From: Bacteroidales bacterium
GTDB taxonomy: Bacteria; Bacteroidota; Bacteroidia; Bacteroidales; UBA6680
Length of the DNA stretch: 52,245 nucleotides
Direction of reading: 5' to 3'
NCBI GenBank assembly: GCA_025210735.1
Contig: JAOARD010000016.1
Coordinates: forward strand, 1-52,245
A program made the translations under genes and the position numbers. The stretch's first letter is position 1; each line of letters opens with the position of its first letter. A model generated the notes under the pieces. It did no database searches. It was not told the DNA's origin and worked only from the letters and a program-made list of their open reading frames with translations. This document shows, piece after piece, positions 25,573 through 34,963 of the stretch.

Positions 25573-27588
25573 ATGAAGTGGTACGTTACTGCATGTCCGA
25601 GAAACTGTTATAGTAGTTGTGGATTTAGAGTAAAATGCAATGAGGGTAAGATTGTTGGTATAGATAAATTGAGTAGTAACGCTGCAACAAAAAATGGTCC
25701 TTGCGTAAAAGGACAGTCATATATAAACAGAGTTTATAATCCTGAAAGGGTAACTTCACCTCTTTTAAAAGATAAAAATGGTTTCTTCAAAAAAATATCA
25801 TGGGAAGAGGCTATTGATATTATTGCAGATAAGATTAACAATACAATAAACAGATACGGATCAAAAAGCATATTCTACCTTGCCGGAAGCGGCATGAGTG
25901 GTATGCTTAACGGATTTGCATACGACTTCTGGAAGCGTTTGGGAGGTGTAACACTATCATACGGTAATCTGTGTTGGCCTGCCGGACTGGAAGCTACAAG
26001 ACTTACACTTGGCGATAATAAGCATAATCATCCATGGGATATAAAGAATGCAGATCTGATAATACTATGGGGTAAGAATCCTGCTGAGACAAATATTCAT
26101 CAGATGGATTTTATATATAATGCTATTGATAAAGGAGCCAAACTAATATCTATTGACCCTAGACGTACTAAGAGTTCACACAGAGCTGATCTGAAATTAT
26201 CACCAAAGCAGGGAACCGATGCTGCATTAGCACTTGCTGTATCTGCAGAGTTGATAAGAAGAGGTGATATAGATAATAACTTTATAAATACTCATGTAAA
26301 AGGATTCGTCAATTTTGCAGATAGTATAAAGCACTGTTCACTGGAATGGGCATCTGATATTTGCGATATAGATGTAAGTGAGATCAAAAATATGGTTGAT
26401 CTTATTGGGCGGAGTAACAGGATGTCTGTTGTTCCCGGATATGGTATGCAGAGATACTCTAATGGTGGACAGACAATAAGAAGTGTTCTTACAATCCCTG
26501 TTATTACCGGAAACATAGGAAAAAGTGGTACTGGGTGGTATTATGCAAATCTGCAATCGTATATTTTTGACGATGTAAAAGAGCCAATATCATATCGTCC
26601 GGAGATATGCGATTCTGATTTCAGACGAACTATATCTACGCCCAATATTGCCGTGGATATGTTAAATCAGAAAAATCCGGAACTTAAGGTTGCATGGATT
26701 GAACGTGCAAACCCACTAACACAGTACCCTGATACAAACCTTATTTTTGATGCTTTTCAGGAGTTAGATTTTATTATTGTATCAGACCAGTTTATGACAG
26801 ATACTGCTATGTCGGCAGATATAGTATTACCTGCAAAAACAATGTTTGAACAGAGTGATATTGTATCATCATACTGGAACCCTTATATACAGATAAGACA
26901 AAAGGTTATTGATTCTCCTGGAAATGTTAAAACAGAAACAGAGGTTTATTCGATTCTTGCAGATAAAATTGGCCTGCATAGCAGTAAGGAGTTTTTATAT
27001 CCTGTAACTGATAAACAGGTAGATGATTATCTATCATCTCTACTTTCAGAAAAGGGGATAGATTATAATGAATTAAAAAAGGCTCCTGTTATTCATGATT
27101 CTGTTCAGGAGATAGCTTTTAGCGATTATATGTTTAATACAGAATCAGGGAAGATTGAATTATGGTCTGATGAGGCTAACAAACTATGGGGTGTTTCTGA
27201 ACTACCACAATATGTACCACTTAATGATGATTCAGATTATGATTTTGCCATATTATCACCCAATAGTCATGATAAAATACATTCACAGTTCGGGAATCTT
27301 GATATAATATCAGATCATAATCCGGTGCCTGTTGTATATGGTAATCCTGATGATCTTATTCCTTTAAAGATAAAGAATGATTCGTTGGTTAGGGTATATA
27401 ATAGCAGAGGGGAGATTTTTCTAAAGTGCAGATACGATTTCTCAATAAAGAGAGGCTGTCTGTCATTAGATAACGGATGGTGGATGAGTCAGGGTGCTTC
27501 TGTAAATATGTTATCAAAATCGGGTTTTACTGATATGGGATACGGAGCAGCACTTCATAACAACAGAGTATCAATAGAGAGATTATAA
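25573..27588 (+). CDS. molybdopterin (bis-MGD) oxidoreductase catalytic subunit, DMSO reductase family
   Basis: A 671-residue protein starting at the ATG at 25573 (MKWYVTACPRNC). A TTG at 25564 would add only three residues. The N-terminal C-x3-C-x3-C (CPRNCYSSC) with a later C in NGPCVKG binds a 4Fe-4S cluster. Molybdopterin-domain segments follow (ISWEEAIDIIADKI, WGKNPAETN, SIDPRRTKSSHRAD). GNLCWPAG may supply a Cys ligand to molybdenum. The C-terminal dinucleotide-binding domain has FAILSPNSHDKIHSQFGN. There is no twin-arginine signal, although most exported relatives have one. The substrate (DMSO, TMAO, polysulfide, thiosulfate or other) cannot be told from sequence. The next gene encodes its electron-transfer partner, 4 nt away. 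No maturation chaperone gene is nearby. Confidence 0.9.
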   Translation: MKWYVTACPRNCYSSCGFRVKCNEGKIVGIDKLSSNAATKNGPCVKGQSYINRVYNPERVTSPLLKDKNGFFKKISWEEAIDIIADKINNTINRYGSKSIFYLAGSGMSGMLNGFAYDFWKRLGGVTLSYGNLCWPAGLEATRLTLGDNKHNHPWDIKNADLIILWGKNPAETNIHQMDFIYNAIDKGAKLISIDPRRTKSSHRADLKLSPKQGTDAALALAVSAELIRRGDIDNNFINTHVKGFVNFADSIKHCSLEWASDICDIDVSEIKNMVDLIGRSNRMSVVPGYGMQRYSNGGQTIRSVLTIPVITGNIGKSGTGWYYANLQSYIFDDVKEPISYRPEICDSDFRRTISTPNIAVDMLNQKNPELKVAWIERANPLTQYPDTNLIFDAFQELDFIIVSDQFMTDTAMSADIVLPAKTMFEQSDIVSSYWNPYIQIRQKVIDSPGNVKTETEVYSILADKIGLHSSKEFLYPVTDKQVDDYLSSLLSEKGIDYNELKKAPVIHDSVQEIAFSDYMFNTESGKIELWSDEANKLWGVSELPQYVPLNDDSDYDFAILSPNSHDKIHSQFGNLDIISDHNPVPVVYGNPDDLIPLKIKNDSLVRVYNSRGEIFLKCRYDFSIKRGCLSLDNGWWMSQGASVNMLSKSGFTDMGYGAALHNNRVSIERL

Positions 27589-27592
27589 TTAT

Positions 27593-28906
27593 ATGGACAG
27601 GCAATTTATATTTGATACAAACAGATGTGTAGGATGCAGAGCATGTGTTGTTGCATGTGCCAATAAAAACAATGGTGCCAACAATAACTATTGGCGAAAG
27701 GTTAGCGAATACAACAGCCAAAACCATCCGCTGTTTCCTGTTTTTTACATATCAATGGCTTGCAACCATTGCGAAACACACCCTTGTTTAACAAATTGTC
27801 CGGCAAATGCATACTCTTTAGATAGTAACAATGCAGTTATACACAATAGCGATAAATGTATAGGATGCAGATACTGTACATGGGTTTGTCCGTACAATGC
27901 TCCTGTATTTAACGGCAAAACAGCTGTTGTAAGTAAATGTACTTCGTGCACCGATAATCTTTCAGAATCTGATAATCCGGCTTGTACAGAGGTTTGTCCA
28001 TTAACAGCACTAACATATAAAACATCTGACAATACAAAAGATTCAATGGCAGGTGTCCCTTACAATAAGAAAGCAAAACCAAATATCAGATTTAACGAGA
28101 TAAAATCGAGGAATGTCATAAACAAAAAGGTATCTGATAAGGCTAACAGAGCATTTATATCTTCAATTATTAAAAGAAAAAACAGGTTAAAAGAGGAGAT
28201 TCCTTTATTAGTATTTACAGTACTATTTATAATTGTTACTGCTGCTAAAATATATAACACATTTTCTGATAATATTATTACTGATAGTTTCAACGATATG
28301 CATCTATTCTGTACAGGTGCTATTGCAATGTTAATTAGCTTTCTTCATCTCGGTAAAAAAGATAGATCCTACAGAGCAATATTAAACCTTAAACATTCGT
28401 GGTTAAGCAGAGAGATTCTTTTATCAGGGTTATTCAATGGAGCTCTGTTCATAACATACTTTACTGATAACCTTGTGGCTGATATTATTGCTATTACAAT
28501 AGGCGTAGCTCTAATTATAAGTATAGATATGGTTTATCTACGAATAAATAATAGAATCCGAATGCTTGTAAACCCTGGATCGGCATTATCGCTCACAGTA
28601 ATTGCATCTGCTATTATTATAGACAATACTATTTTAACCATTATTATAAGCTCTGTAGCTACAATAACAATAATCTTTGATATAATAAAAAGCTTCAGTT
28701 TAAATATCCGGGTTCTGTTCAGAGTAATATCGGTAATAGCTATTTTATGTTGTAATATTATTAGCAATTATAACATTATTTTATGCCTTGTAACCTTTAT
28801 TATTATTGAGAGAGCTTGGTTTTACTACTTTCTGCCTGTACTATCTACTCAGGAACGGTTAAACAAAAATTTACTTAAAGAATCAAACAAAATATTCGGT
28901 TATTAA
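27593..28906 (+). CDS. fused Fe-S electron-transfer and membrane-anchor subunit (DmsB-DmsC fusion)
   Basis: A 437-residue protein. Residues 1-145 have four ferredoxin-type Cys sets: CVGCRACVVAC, CNHCETHPCLTNCP, CIGCRYCTWVCP and CTSCTDNL then CTEVCP. Together these predict four 4Fe-4S clusters as in DmsB. From about residue 205 the protein is hydrophobic, with about eight membrane helices including LHLGKKDRSYRAILNLKHSWLS, the DmsC-type motif. The two parts are separate genes in E. coli. Here they form one chain, which would pass quinol electrons straight to the upstream molybdoenzyme. The four-nucleotide gap to that gene implies translational coupling. Confidence 0.9.
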   Translation: MDRQFIFDTNRCVGCRACVVACANKNNGANNNYWRKVSEYNSQNHPLFPVFYISMACNHCETHPCLTNCPANAYSLDSNNAVIHNSDKCIGCRYCTWVCPYNAPVFNGKTAVVSKCTSCTDNLSESDNPACTEVCPLTALTYKTSDNTKDSMAGVPYNKKAKPNIRFNEIKSRNVINKKVSDKANRAFISSIIKRKNRLKEEIPLLVFTVLFIIVTAAKIYNTFSDNIITDSFNDMHLFCTGAIAMLISFLHLGKKDRSYRAILNLKHSWLSREILLSGLFNGALFITYFTDNLVADIIAITIGVALIISIDMVYLRINNRIRMLVNPGSALSLTVIASAIIIDNTILTIIISSVATITIIFDIIKSFSLNIRVLFRVISVIAILCCNIISNYNIILCLVTFIIIERAWFYYFLPVLSTQERLNKNLLKESNKIFGY

Positions 28907-28941
28907 GTTATGTTTATGTAAATTGTATTAAAAGCCTATAA

Positions 28942-30174
28942 ATGAGAGATTGTATCACAAAAAGCCTATACAGGTTACCTGTATTAATTATAATATTATT
29001 GTATTCGCAATTATGTGTAGCTCAAACTACAGATACTTTACAAAAAACAGCACTCAAAGATACCAATATAGTAGTCCGCCGAATAGGCTTTATTAATATC
29101 ACACGTAATCCTTATCAGGATTCTATCAAGAATCATCGTAAGTTAAGGGCTATACCCGTTGTAGTTGCCGGATATACTCCGGAACTTGGTGCACTTTTTG
29201 GTGCAGGCGGACTTTTTACATACAGAAGCAATCCGTATAATCAGGCACTTAAACCCAATATTATTCCTTTTAATATTTTATATACAACTGAGGGTGCATT
29301 TGTATTCAGAACAATGTACTCACTGTACTTTTTAAAAGACAGGTTAAGAGTAAGAGGAGAGTTATCCATTAAAAATATGGATGATAACTACTGGGGCGTT
29401 GGTTATAAAAAAGGAAGGGCTATCAGTAAACCAGACACATCAACAAAATATCATAAAGAGTATTGGAATTTTAATCCAAGAATAACATTTCAGTTATTTC
29501 ATCACCTGCACGCAGGAATAAAACTTAATTACTCCAGAACAAATATTTTTGATGCAAGTGATATGATAAAAAACGATTATCACTTTATTAAACAGGGACG
29601 TTTTATTACTAATACAGGTTTAGGATTAGTTGCAGAATATGATACCCGTGATTTTCCGGAGAGTGCTACAAAAGGTACATATATAGGATTAAGTTCAGAT
29701 TTCTATTTTAGCGGTGCACTGGGCGATTTTAATTACAGATCGTTTGAGGTGGATATAAGAAAGTATATTCAGTTAATATTCTGTAACGATGTTCTTGCAG
29801 TTCAGTTCAAAAGTATATTTACAGATGGTGATGTTCCGTGGACAGATATGCCAAAATTAGGCTCTGTATTTGGGTTGCGTGGTTATCATATGGAGAGATA
29901 CAGAGATAAGATGGCTTCATTTGTTCAGGTTGAGTACAGGTATATGTTTAAACGACGTAATACTGTTAAGAGAGATCTGTTTATAAGACATGGTTTTGCC
30001 ATTTGGGGTGGAGCCGGTACAGTTGCAAACTCTTTTGCCGATGTAAATGATATTCTTCCTAATTACGGAGTTGGTTATAGGGTAGAGCTTATGAGAAACG
30101 TTATTGGTCGTGCCGATTTTGGTATCGGTAATGATACTAATGCCTTCTATTTCACAATCAATCAGGCTTTTTAA
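28942..30174 (+). CDS. outer-membrane beta-barrel protein (BamA/TamA-like C-terminal domain)
   Basis: A 410-residue protein with a signal peptide (about 1-27, ending CVAQ). The rest reads as alternating beta strands typical of an outer-membrane barrel and ends in a terminal Phe (FTINQAF). GLRGYHMERYRDKMA matches the (V/L)RG(F/Y) loop motif and nearby strand of the Omp85/surface-antigen barrel. LGLVAEYDTRDFPESATKGTYI is also typical. POTRA domains are absent, so it is a short barrel-only member, not BamA itself. Its function is unknown. It follows the oxidoreductase operon by 35 nt and may be co-transcribed. Confidence 0.85.
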   Translation: MRDCITKSLYRLPVLIIILLYSQLCVAQTTDTLQKTALKDTNIVVRRIGFINITRNPYQDSIKNHRKLRAIPVVVAGYTPELGALFGAGGLFTYRSNPYNQALKPNIIPFNILYTTEGAFVFRTMYSLYFLKDRLRVRGELSIKNMDDNYWGVGYKKGRAISKPDTSTKYHKEYWNFNPRITFQLFHHLHAGIKLNYSRTNIFDASDMIKNDYHFIKQGRFITNTGLGLVAEYDTRDFPESATKGTYIGLSSDFYFSGALGDFNYRSFEVDIRKYIQLIFCNDVLAVQFKSIFTDGDVPWTDMPKLGSVFGLRGYHMERYRDKMASFVQVEYRYMFKRRNTVKRDLFIRHGFAIWGGAGTVANSFADVNDILPNYGVGYRVELMRNVIGRADFGIGNDTNAFYFTINQAF

Positions 30175-30213
30175 CTCTATTTAACACATAGTTACACTAA
30201 CAATATCAAGGGT

Positions 30214-30292
30214 ACTGTTGTTATAAACAGTAACAAACCAGTATACAGGTACCTGATTTACGAAATATAGAATAAATATATACCAGTATACA
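30214..30292 (+). promoter_or_regulatory. possible operator region upstream of the Msr fusion gene
   Basis: Two exact copies of ACCAGTATACA start at 30237 and 30282, 45 nt apart. A hairpin ACTGTT/AACAGT is at 30214-30231. Together they fill most of the 131-nt gap before the Msr gene. A regulator is not identifiable. Confidence 0.3.
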
Positions 30293-30305
30293 TAAACCTA
30301 AAGAT

Positions 30306-31220
30306 ATGAGATTTGTTATAACTATATTATTAATTCTAGCTTTTAACGTAGCTAATGCACAAGAGAAGATGAAAGACTACAGAAAATTAACCGAGGAAGA
30401 ACGCAGGGTTATTATAGATAAAGGCACAGAACGTCCGTTTACCGGAAAATATTATAACCATAAAGATAAAGGTGTTTATAAGTGTAAGCAGTGTAATGCT
30501 CCGTTATACAGATCAAATGATAAATTCGATTCACATTGCGGATGGCCAAGTTTTGATCAGGAAATAGAAGGTGCAGTAAAACGAGTTCCTGACAGAGATG
30601 GCAGAAGAACTGAGATTATCTGTAATAACTGTGGCGGGCACCTTGGTCACGTCTTTATTGGAGAGGGATTCACATCTAAAAACACAAGACACTGTGTAAA
30701 CTCTATAAGTCTGGTATTTGAAGAGGCTAAAGAGAATAAACTACAGAAAGCTGTATTTGCTTCAGGATGTTTCTGGGGTACTCAGTATTGGTTCGACAAG
30801 CAAGATGGTGTTATATCAACAAAGGTTGGTTATACAGGTGGCCATATAAAAAATCCGAACTACAGAATGGTATGTACAGGTAAAACCGGACATGCAGAGA
30901 CTATTGAGGTTATATATGATCCAGAAAAAGTATCGTATGATGAACTTGTAAAGATTTTCTTTGAGACACATGACCAATCGCAGGTAAATGGTCAGGGACC
31001 AGACATAGGCCATCAGTACAGATCTGCTATATTTTATCTTAATGATGACCAGAAGAAGGTTGCTGAGAATAATATCAGGATACTAAAAGCAAAAGGATAT
31101 GGTGTAGCAACAGAGCTTAACAAGTTTGATACGTTTTATAATGCTGAGGAGATTCATCAATCATACTATGAGAAAAAGGGAGGAACTCCTTACTGCCATA
31201 TTTATACCAAGAAGTTTTAA
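30306..31220 (+). CDS. msrAB: bifunctional methionine sulfoxide reductase (MsrB-MsrA fusion), exported
   Basis: A 304-residue protein with a signal peptide (1-19, ending NVANA), so the enzyme acts outside the cytoplasm. Residues about 25-145 are MsrB: zinc Cys pairs CKQC and CNNC, HCGWPSF, and the catalytic C130 in RHCVNS. Residues about 150-304 are MsrA with the catalytic C155 in GCFWG, plus GYTGGHIKNPNY and EIHQSYYEKKGGTPYC. MsrA reduces the S and MsrB the R form of methionine sulfoxide, so the fusion repairs both diastereomers in envelope proteins. The order B then A is the reverse of some pathogen fusions. Confidence 0.95.
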   Translation: MRFVITILLILAFNVANAQEKMKDYRKLTEEERRVIIDKGTERPFTGKYYNHKDKGVYKCKQCNAPLYRSNDKFDSHCGWPSFDQEIEGAVKRVPDRDGRRTEIICNNCGGHLGHVFIGEGFTSKNTRHCVNSISLVFEEAKENKLQKAVFASGCFWGTQYWFDKQDGVISTKVGYTGGHIKNPNYRMVCTGKTGHAETIEVIYDPEKVSYDELVKIFFETHDQSQVNGQGPDIGHQYRSAIFYLNDDQKKVAENNIRILKAKGYGVATELNKFDTFYNAEEIHQSYYEKKGGTPYCHIYTKKF

Positions 31221-31225
31221 GAAAA

Positions 31226-31338
31226 GGAACCGGGTTGTTGAATAACTATGAAGAAACAACAATTTGACATGTGATTTAGAATGGATTGGAAAAGCGAGGA
31301 GAAATCAACACATCAGCAAATTAACAGTGCCCGGCTCC
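31226..31338 (+). ncRNA. structured element, msrAB 3' UTR or interspersed repeat
   Basis: The ends GGAACCGGG (31226-31234) and CCCGGCTCC (31330-31338) pair over 8 of 9 positions. Inside lie a GTTGTT/AACAAC hairpin and a rod formed by AATTTG (31261) with CAAATT (31317) and ATGTGATTT with AAATC-ACAT. It begins 5 nt after the msrAB stop. It may be a structured 3' UTR or sRNA, or a short repeat dispersed in the genome. No hallmark of tmRNA, SRP RNA or RNase P RNA is visible. Confidence 0.35.
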
Positions 31339-31382
31339 AACTCCGATAATTAAAGTTAAGCTAATTATATTAATTTATCAAT

Positions 31383-31540
31383 ATGCAAAAGGGCGATTCT
31401 CAATTGCCGAATTTTGAGAATCGCCCTTTTACAATGTCTTACGGAAGATAAAAAATGAGGTAAAAATAAGAGTTTAACAAGTTGGCTTCTTCCGCAACAC
31501 CGCACTATTACTGAACTTTCACTATCTTAATATTTTATTT
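31383..31540 (-). ncRNA. candidate small RNA, about 155 nt
   Basis: A strong promoter (31547-31577, minus) would start transcription near 31540. The transcript has a stem GTGTTGCGGAAGA/TCTTCCGTAAGAC (about 12 of 13 pairs) with a large AU-rich loop and ends in the 17-bp hairpin 31387-31430. No protein frame with a start is seen. The RNA family is not recognised. Confidence 0.5.
31387..31430. terminator. long symmetrical terminator hairpin
   Basis: AAAAGGGCGATTCTCAA pairs perfectly with TTGAGAATCGCCCTTTT (17 bp) around a 10-nt loop. The T-run is four bases on either strand, so it can work both for msrAB read-through (plus) and for the small RNA (minus). Confidence 0.75.
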
Positions 31541-31546
31541 ACATTA

Positions 31547-31577
31547 CAAAGATATCTTAATAGGCTATATCTGACAA
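31547..31577 (-). promoter_or_regulatory. promoter of the candidate small RNA
   Basis: On the minus strand an ATTG -33 element is followed after 20 nt by TATCTTTG. This is one of the best fits to the Bacteroidota promoter in the window, and no gene start follows it. Confidence 0.6.
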
Positions 31578-31656
31578 TCCCTTATTTAGGTGATATTTAT
31601 CACCATAAAAGGATACAAGTATCACCAAAATTAGTTTCAATCATTACTATATGGGA

Positions 31657-31687
31657 TAAAAAAAGCCGCAACTGAATGGCTGCGGCT
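31657..31687 (-). terminator. terminator of the hybrid kinase gene
   Basis: AGCCGCA/TGCGGCT stem with a 10-nt loop. On the minus strand it ends in a run of seven T. It begins 22 nt after the kinase stop codon. Confidence 0.85.
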
Positions 31688-31709
31688 CAAAGTGTATATA
31701 TTTTATTAC

Positions 31710-34700
31710 TTAAATAAATTTCTCTAATGCATCAAATAACATCTCTGGTAATATTGGTTTTGAAAGGTGCATAGTACATCCTGACGATATTGCTTGCTGC
31801 TTGTCCTCTTCAAGAGCATAAGCTGTTAAAGCAATAATAGGTACCTCTTTATTTGACTGTCTGATATGCTTTGTTGCCTCATAACCATCAAGAACAGGCA
31901 TCTTAACATCCATAAGAATAAGTTTTACATCCGGATTTTCGTTAAACAGGTCAATTGCCTCTTCTCCATTCTCTGCTCTTATTATCTCAATTCCAGTTGG
32001 TCTTAATAGTTCATACAGATACAGGAAGTTTATCTCCTCATCCTCTGCAACCAATATCTTTTTATTCTCCCACTGTTTATTCTCTGAGTTTGAATCAGAT
32101 TCCTCATTATTATCATTTGCCGGTCCCGAAGGGGTATAAGGAATTGTGAAATAAAACGTAGATCCCTCGCCCTGAGTTGAGTTAACATTTATCTCTCCTC
32201 CCATCATATTAACATATGCTTTAGATATTGACAGCCCCAAACCAGTACCTCCAAAACGTCTGCATGTGGTTAGCTCTGCTTGTCTGAATCGTTCAAAAAT
32301 AACTGACTGAGCCTCTTTTCCAATTCCTATTCCAGTATCCTTTACGTAAAAGTTAATTTGATTATTTATAAGATTGTATCCCATCTCTATATGACCTTTC
32401 AATGTAAATTTGATTGCGTTTGATAATAAGTTTGACAGTATCTGTCTTAGTTTAGTTCCATCTCCAAAAATCATTAATTGCTTCTGGCTATTATTCAATT
32501 TTAAATATAATCCTTTTTCTTCAACTTCGTTAACATGCAGCCGATAAGTTTCATTCAATATTGAATTTATATCAATTTTACTCAAATTTATATTCAATTG
32601 CCCTGCCTCTATCTTTGATATACTAATTATATCGTTAATAATGTTCAGAAGCTGATGTGTTGTTTTTTGAACTATTCCAATATAACTTTTTCTTTTATTA
32701 TTATCAATATTCTCGTTGCCCAGAAGCTGTGTAAAACCAATAATACCATTCATTGGAGTACGTATCTCATGCGACATATTTGCCAAAAATGCCGACTTTA
32801 GTCTGTCACTCTCTTCTGCTTTATCTTTTGCTTTTATTATCTCCTCTTTTGCACTTATCTGATCTGTTATATCACGCACAATAAGCATATAATTTACCTC
32901 TCCGTCAAGATATATTGGATTTCCATATAGCTCACCATGAAATCTGCCACACGATTTATTCACACAAATAATTTCAGACTTATACTTCTTATTCTCTGCA
33001 ACCGTTTTATACAAATCAGTTAATTTACCTGTTTCACTATTAAAAAACAGAAGATCTGGATTCTTACTAGACAGCTCTCTTATTGAGTATCCAAACATCT
33101 TTTTCCCGGCAGAATTTATATAACTTATAGTCTTATTTGGCGATACTATTAATATAGCATCGTTTGAATTATTGATAATTACCCTATATTGATTTTTACT
33201 CTCTTTAAGAGCTTCTAAAATACGTTTACGTATTGATATTGTATGTGAAGTAAATATTAGCCTCTCTACCCTCTCCTTCTTATCTCTATGTATTGATGTA
33301 CGTACCTGAATCCACTGGACCTTCTTCTTTCTGTCTATTATCCGGAACTCTATCTTAGGCGATTTATTATTGTATATCACCTCCTTCATTTTCTTAATAA
33401 CCACCTGTAGATCGTCAGGGTGAACAATTCGCAAGAAATCTTTAGGTCTTAACTGCTCTGTTCTTTCATGTGTACTATTACGTTTAGATCTGGATATTCT
33501 TAACAAAGTATTATTTTTTACCTTCCAATCCCATACGGTAAGCTCTGCTGTGCTAAGAGCCAATCTGAATCTCTCTTTATGCTCTACAAGTTGGTTCTCG
33601 GCAATTTTTCTGTCGTTTATATCTTTTATAATTATTGCCAAACGTCCTTTAACCGGTGTATAAATATATGTGCTAACATATTTACTAAATAACGTAGAAA
33701 ACTCCTCGTATTTTAACGTTGTACCGGACGATGCACAATATGCATACTTTTTTATTGTTCGGTTATCTACTCTTGTAAATGATGATAGTTTTTTTCCTAT
33801 TATCTGCTCTGCCTTTAACCCCATAAGAACCTCGTATGCAGGATTGGCATCAGTAATTATAAAATCAACAATATCGCTGTTAGAGTTATGAATTGGCATT
33901 AATATTATAAGTGCGCTATCCATTTTCTCAAATAGTTGCTGATAATTTCTCTGACTTATCTCAAGTGTATTAATTACATTCTCAATTCTCAGGTTCTTAA
34001 TCTGTAATTCTGTATTAAGCTTCAGATACTCTCTGTTTTTCTTCTTTAACAGATCCTGATTTTCCTGAAGCCTGCTACTAAAGTCCTGTATTTTGGTTAC
34101 ATCTCTAAAAAGCTCTACATTCTTAATTTCACCTGTTTCAATATCATTTATTACAGACGATTTAACAGAGTAGTGATTTCCTTTAATTGTATAGTATCCT
34201 TCGCTTGTTTGAGCTGTAGTAGTATCCTTTATCTCCCTTTTATTCTTATCACATATATAACCAGGCAATATATCTTCACATGAACGCCCCAAAAGATCCT
34301 CAATACTATTTCCTAAAATATCTGAGCCCTTCTTGTTAACAAATTCAATCTTATGGAATTTATCAAACACTATAACCATATCGTCAATAGTATTCAATAT
34401 ACTACTCCATTGTTTAAGATTCTTTAGCAATCTGCGCTGCTGAACTGTATCTGTTGCAACATCAGATATAACTGACATTATTGCAACAACTTTGTCTCTT
34501 TTATTAAATATTGGATAGTATTTTATATCAACAGATACGGATAGCGATAGTGGAAATGGAGGTTTGTCATATCGTTTAACAATAGTCTCTCCATGAGCCA
34601 CTCTTTTAAGAATTGGTTTTATATTATTTGTAAAGTAAGAATCTCCTACAACTTCTGATATCTTTCTGCCCAGTAGCTGAATCTCCTGACTATATAGTTT

Positions 34701-34883
34701 TCTGTGATAAGCAGTGTTAATGTATTCATAAACAAAATCGGTGTTTATAATTGCCAAAGGAGACTCTATTCTATTAAGAATATTACTTGTAATAGATATA
34801 TTTTCTCCATTACTCAACCGTACAGAGTTGCTTTGCAGTAACGATTTCAATACGGATGGTTTGGCCTTTGTTATCTCATTCAT
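31710..34883 (-). CDS. cytosolic hybrid sensor histidine kinase with five PAS domains
   Basis: A 1057-residue protein starting at the ATG at 34883 (MNEITK). The upstream TTG at 34904 is less likely. Five PAS-type domains can be outlined: about 40-145, 155-265, 315-425, 435-550 and 560-680 (the fourth ends in a PAC-like VQWIQVRTSIHRDKKERV). A coiled segment lies between the second and third. The HisKA H-box has H705 in NMSHEIRTPMNG. The ATPase domain has GIGIGKEAQ and GGTGLGLSIS. The receiver has D992 in LILMDVKMP. There is no signal peptide or membrane helix, so it senses an intracellular signal such as a bound cofactor. No partner regulator is adjacent. Confidence 0.93.
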   Translation of the reverse strand: MNEITKAKPSVLKSLLQSNSVRLSNGENISITSNILNRIESPLAIINTDFVYEYINTAYHRKLYSQEIQLLGRKISEVVGDSYFTNNIKPILKRVAHGETIVKRYDKPPFPLSLSVSVDIKYYPIFNKRDKVVAIMSVISDVATDTVQQRRLLKNLKQWSSILNTIDDMVIVFDKFHKIEFVNKKGSDILGNSIEDLLGRSCEDILPGYICDKNKREIKDTTTAQTSEGYYTIKGNHYSVKSSVINDIETGEIKNVELFRDVTKIQDFSSRLQENQDLLKKKNREYLKLNTELQIKNLRIENVINTLEISQRNYQQLFEKMDSALIILMPIHNSNSDIVDFIITDANPAYEVLMGLKAEQIIGKKLSSFTRVDNRTIKKYAYCASSGTTLKYEEFSTLFSKYVSTYIYTPVKGRLAIIIKDINDRKIAENQLVEHKERFRLALSTAELTVWDWKVKNNTLLRISRSKRNSTHERTEQLRPKDFLRIVHPDDLQVVIKKMKEVIYNNKSPKIEFRIIDRKKKVQWIQVRTSIHRDKKERVERLIFTSHTISIRKRILEALKESKNQYRVIINNSNDAILIVSPNKTISYINSAGKKMFGYSIRELSSKNPDLLFFNSETGKLTDLYKTVAENKKYKSEIICVNKSCGRFHGELYGNPIYLDGEVNYMLIVRDITDQISAKEEIIKAKDKAEESDRLKSAFLANMSHEIRTPMNGIIGFTQLLGNENIDNNKRKSYIGIVQKTTHQLLNIINDIISISKIEAGQLNINLSKIDINSILNETYRLHVNEVEEKGLYLKLNNSQKQLMIFGDGTKLRQILSNLLSNAIKFTLKGHIEMGYNLINNQINFYVKDTGIGIGKEAQSVIFERFRQAELTTCRRFGGTGLGLSISKAYVNMMGGEINVNSTQGEGSTFYFTIPYTPSGPANDNNEESDSNSENKQWENKKILVAEDEEINFLYLYELLRPTGIEIIRAENGEEAIDLFNENPDVKLILMDVKMPVLDGYEATKHIRQSNKEVPIIALTAYALEEDKQQAISSGCTMHLSKPILPEMLFDALEKFI

Positions 34884-34963
34884 AGGTTTTTGCTTAAGGA
34901 ACAAAAACTAAATTTAACTTTTTTTTCAGTATGATAAAATAGTTTTACGTAATAATTTATGTG

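Larger units (their letters stand above)
31221..31709. other. non-coding region downstream of msrAB
   Basis: No protein-coding frame is supported in this 489-nt stretch. It holds the structured element 31226-31338, the long hairpin 31387-31430, a minus-strand small RNA candidate with its promoter, and the kinase terminator. Confidence 0.6.
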
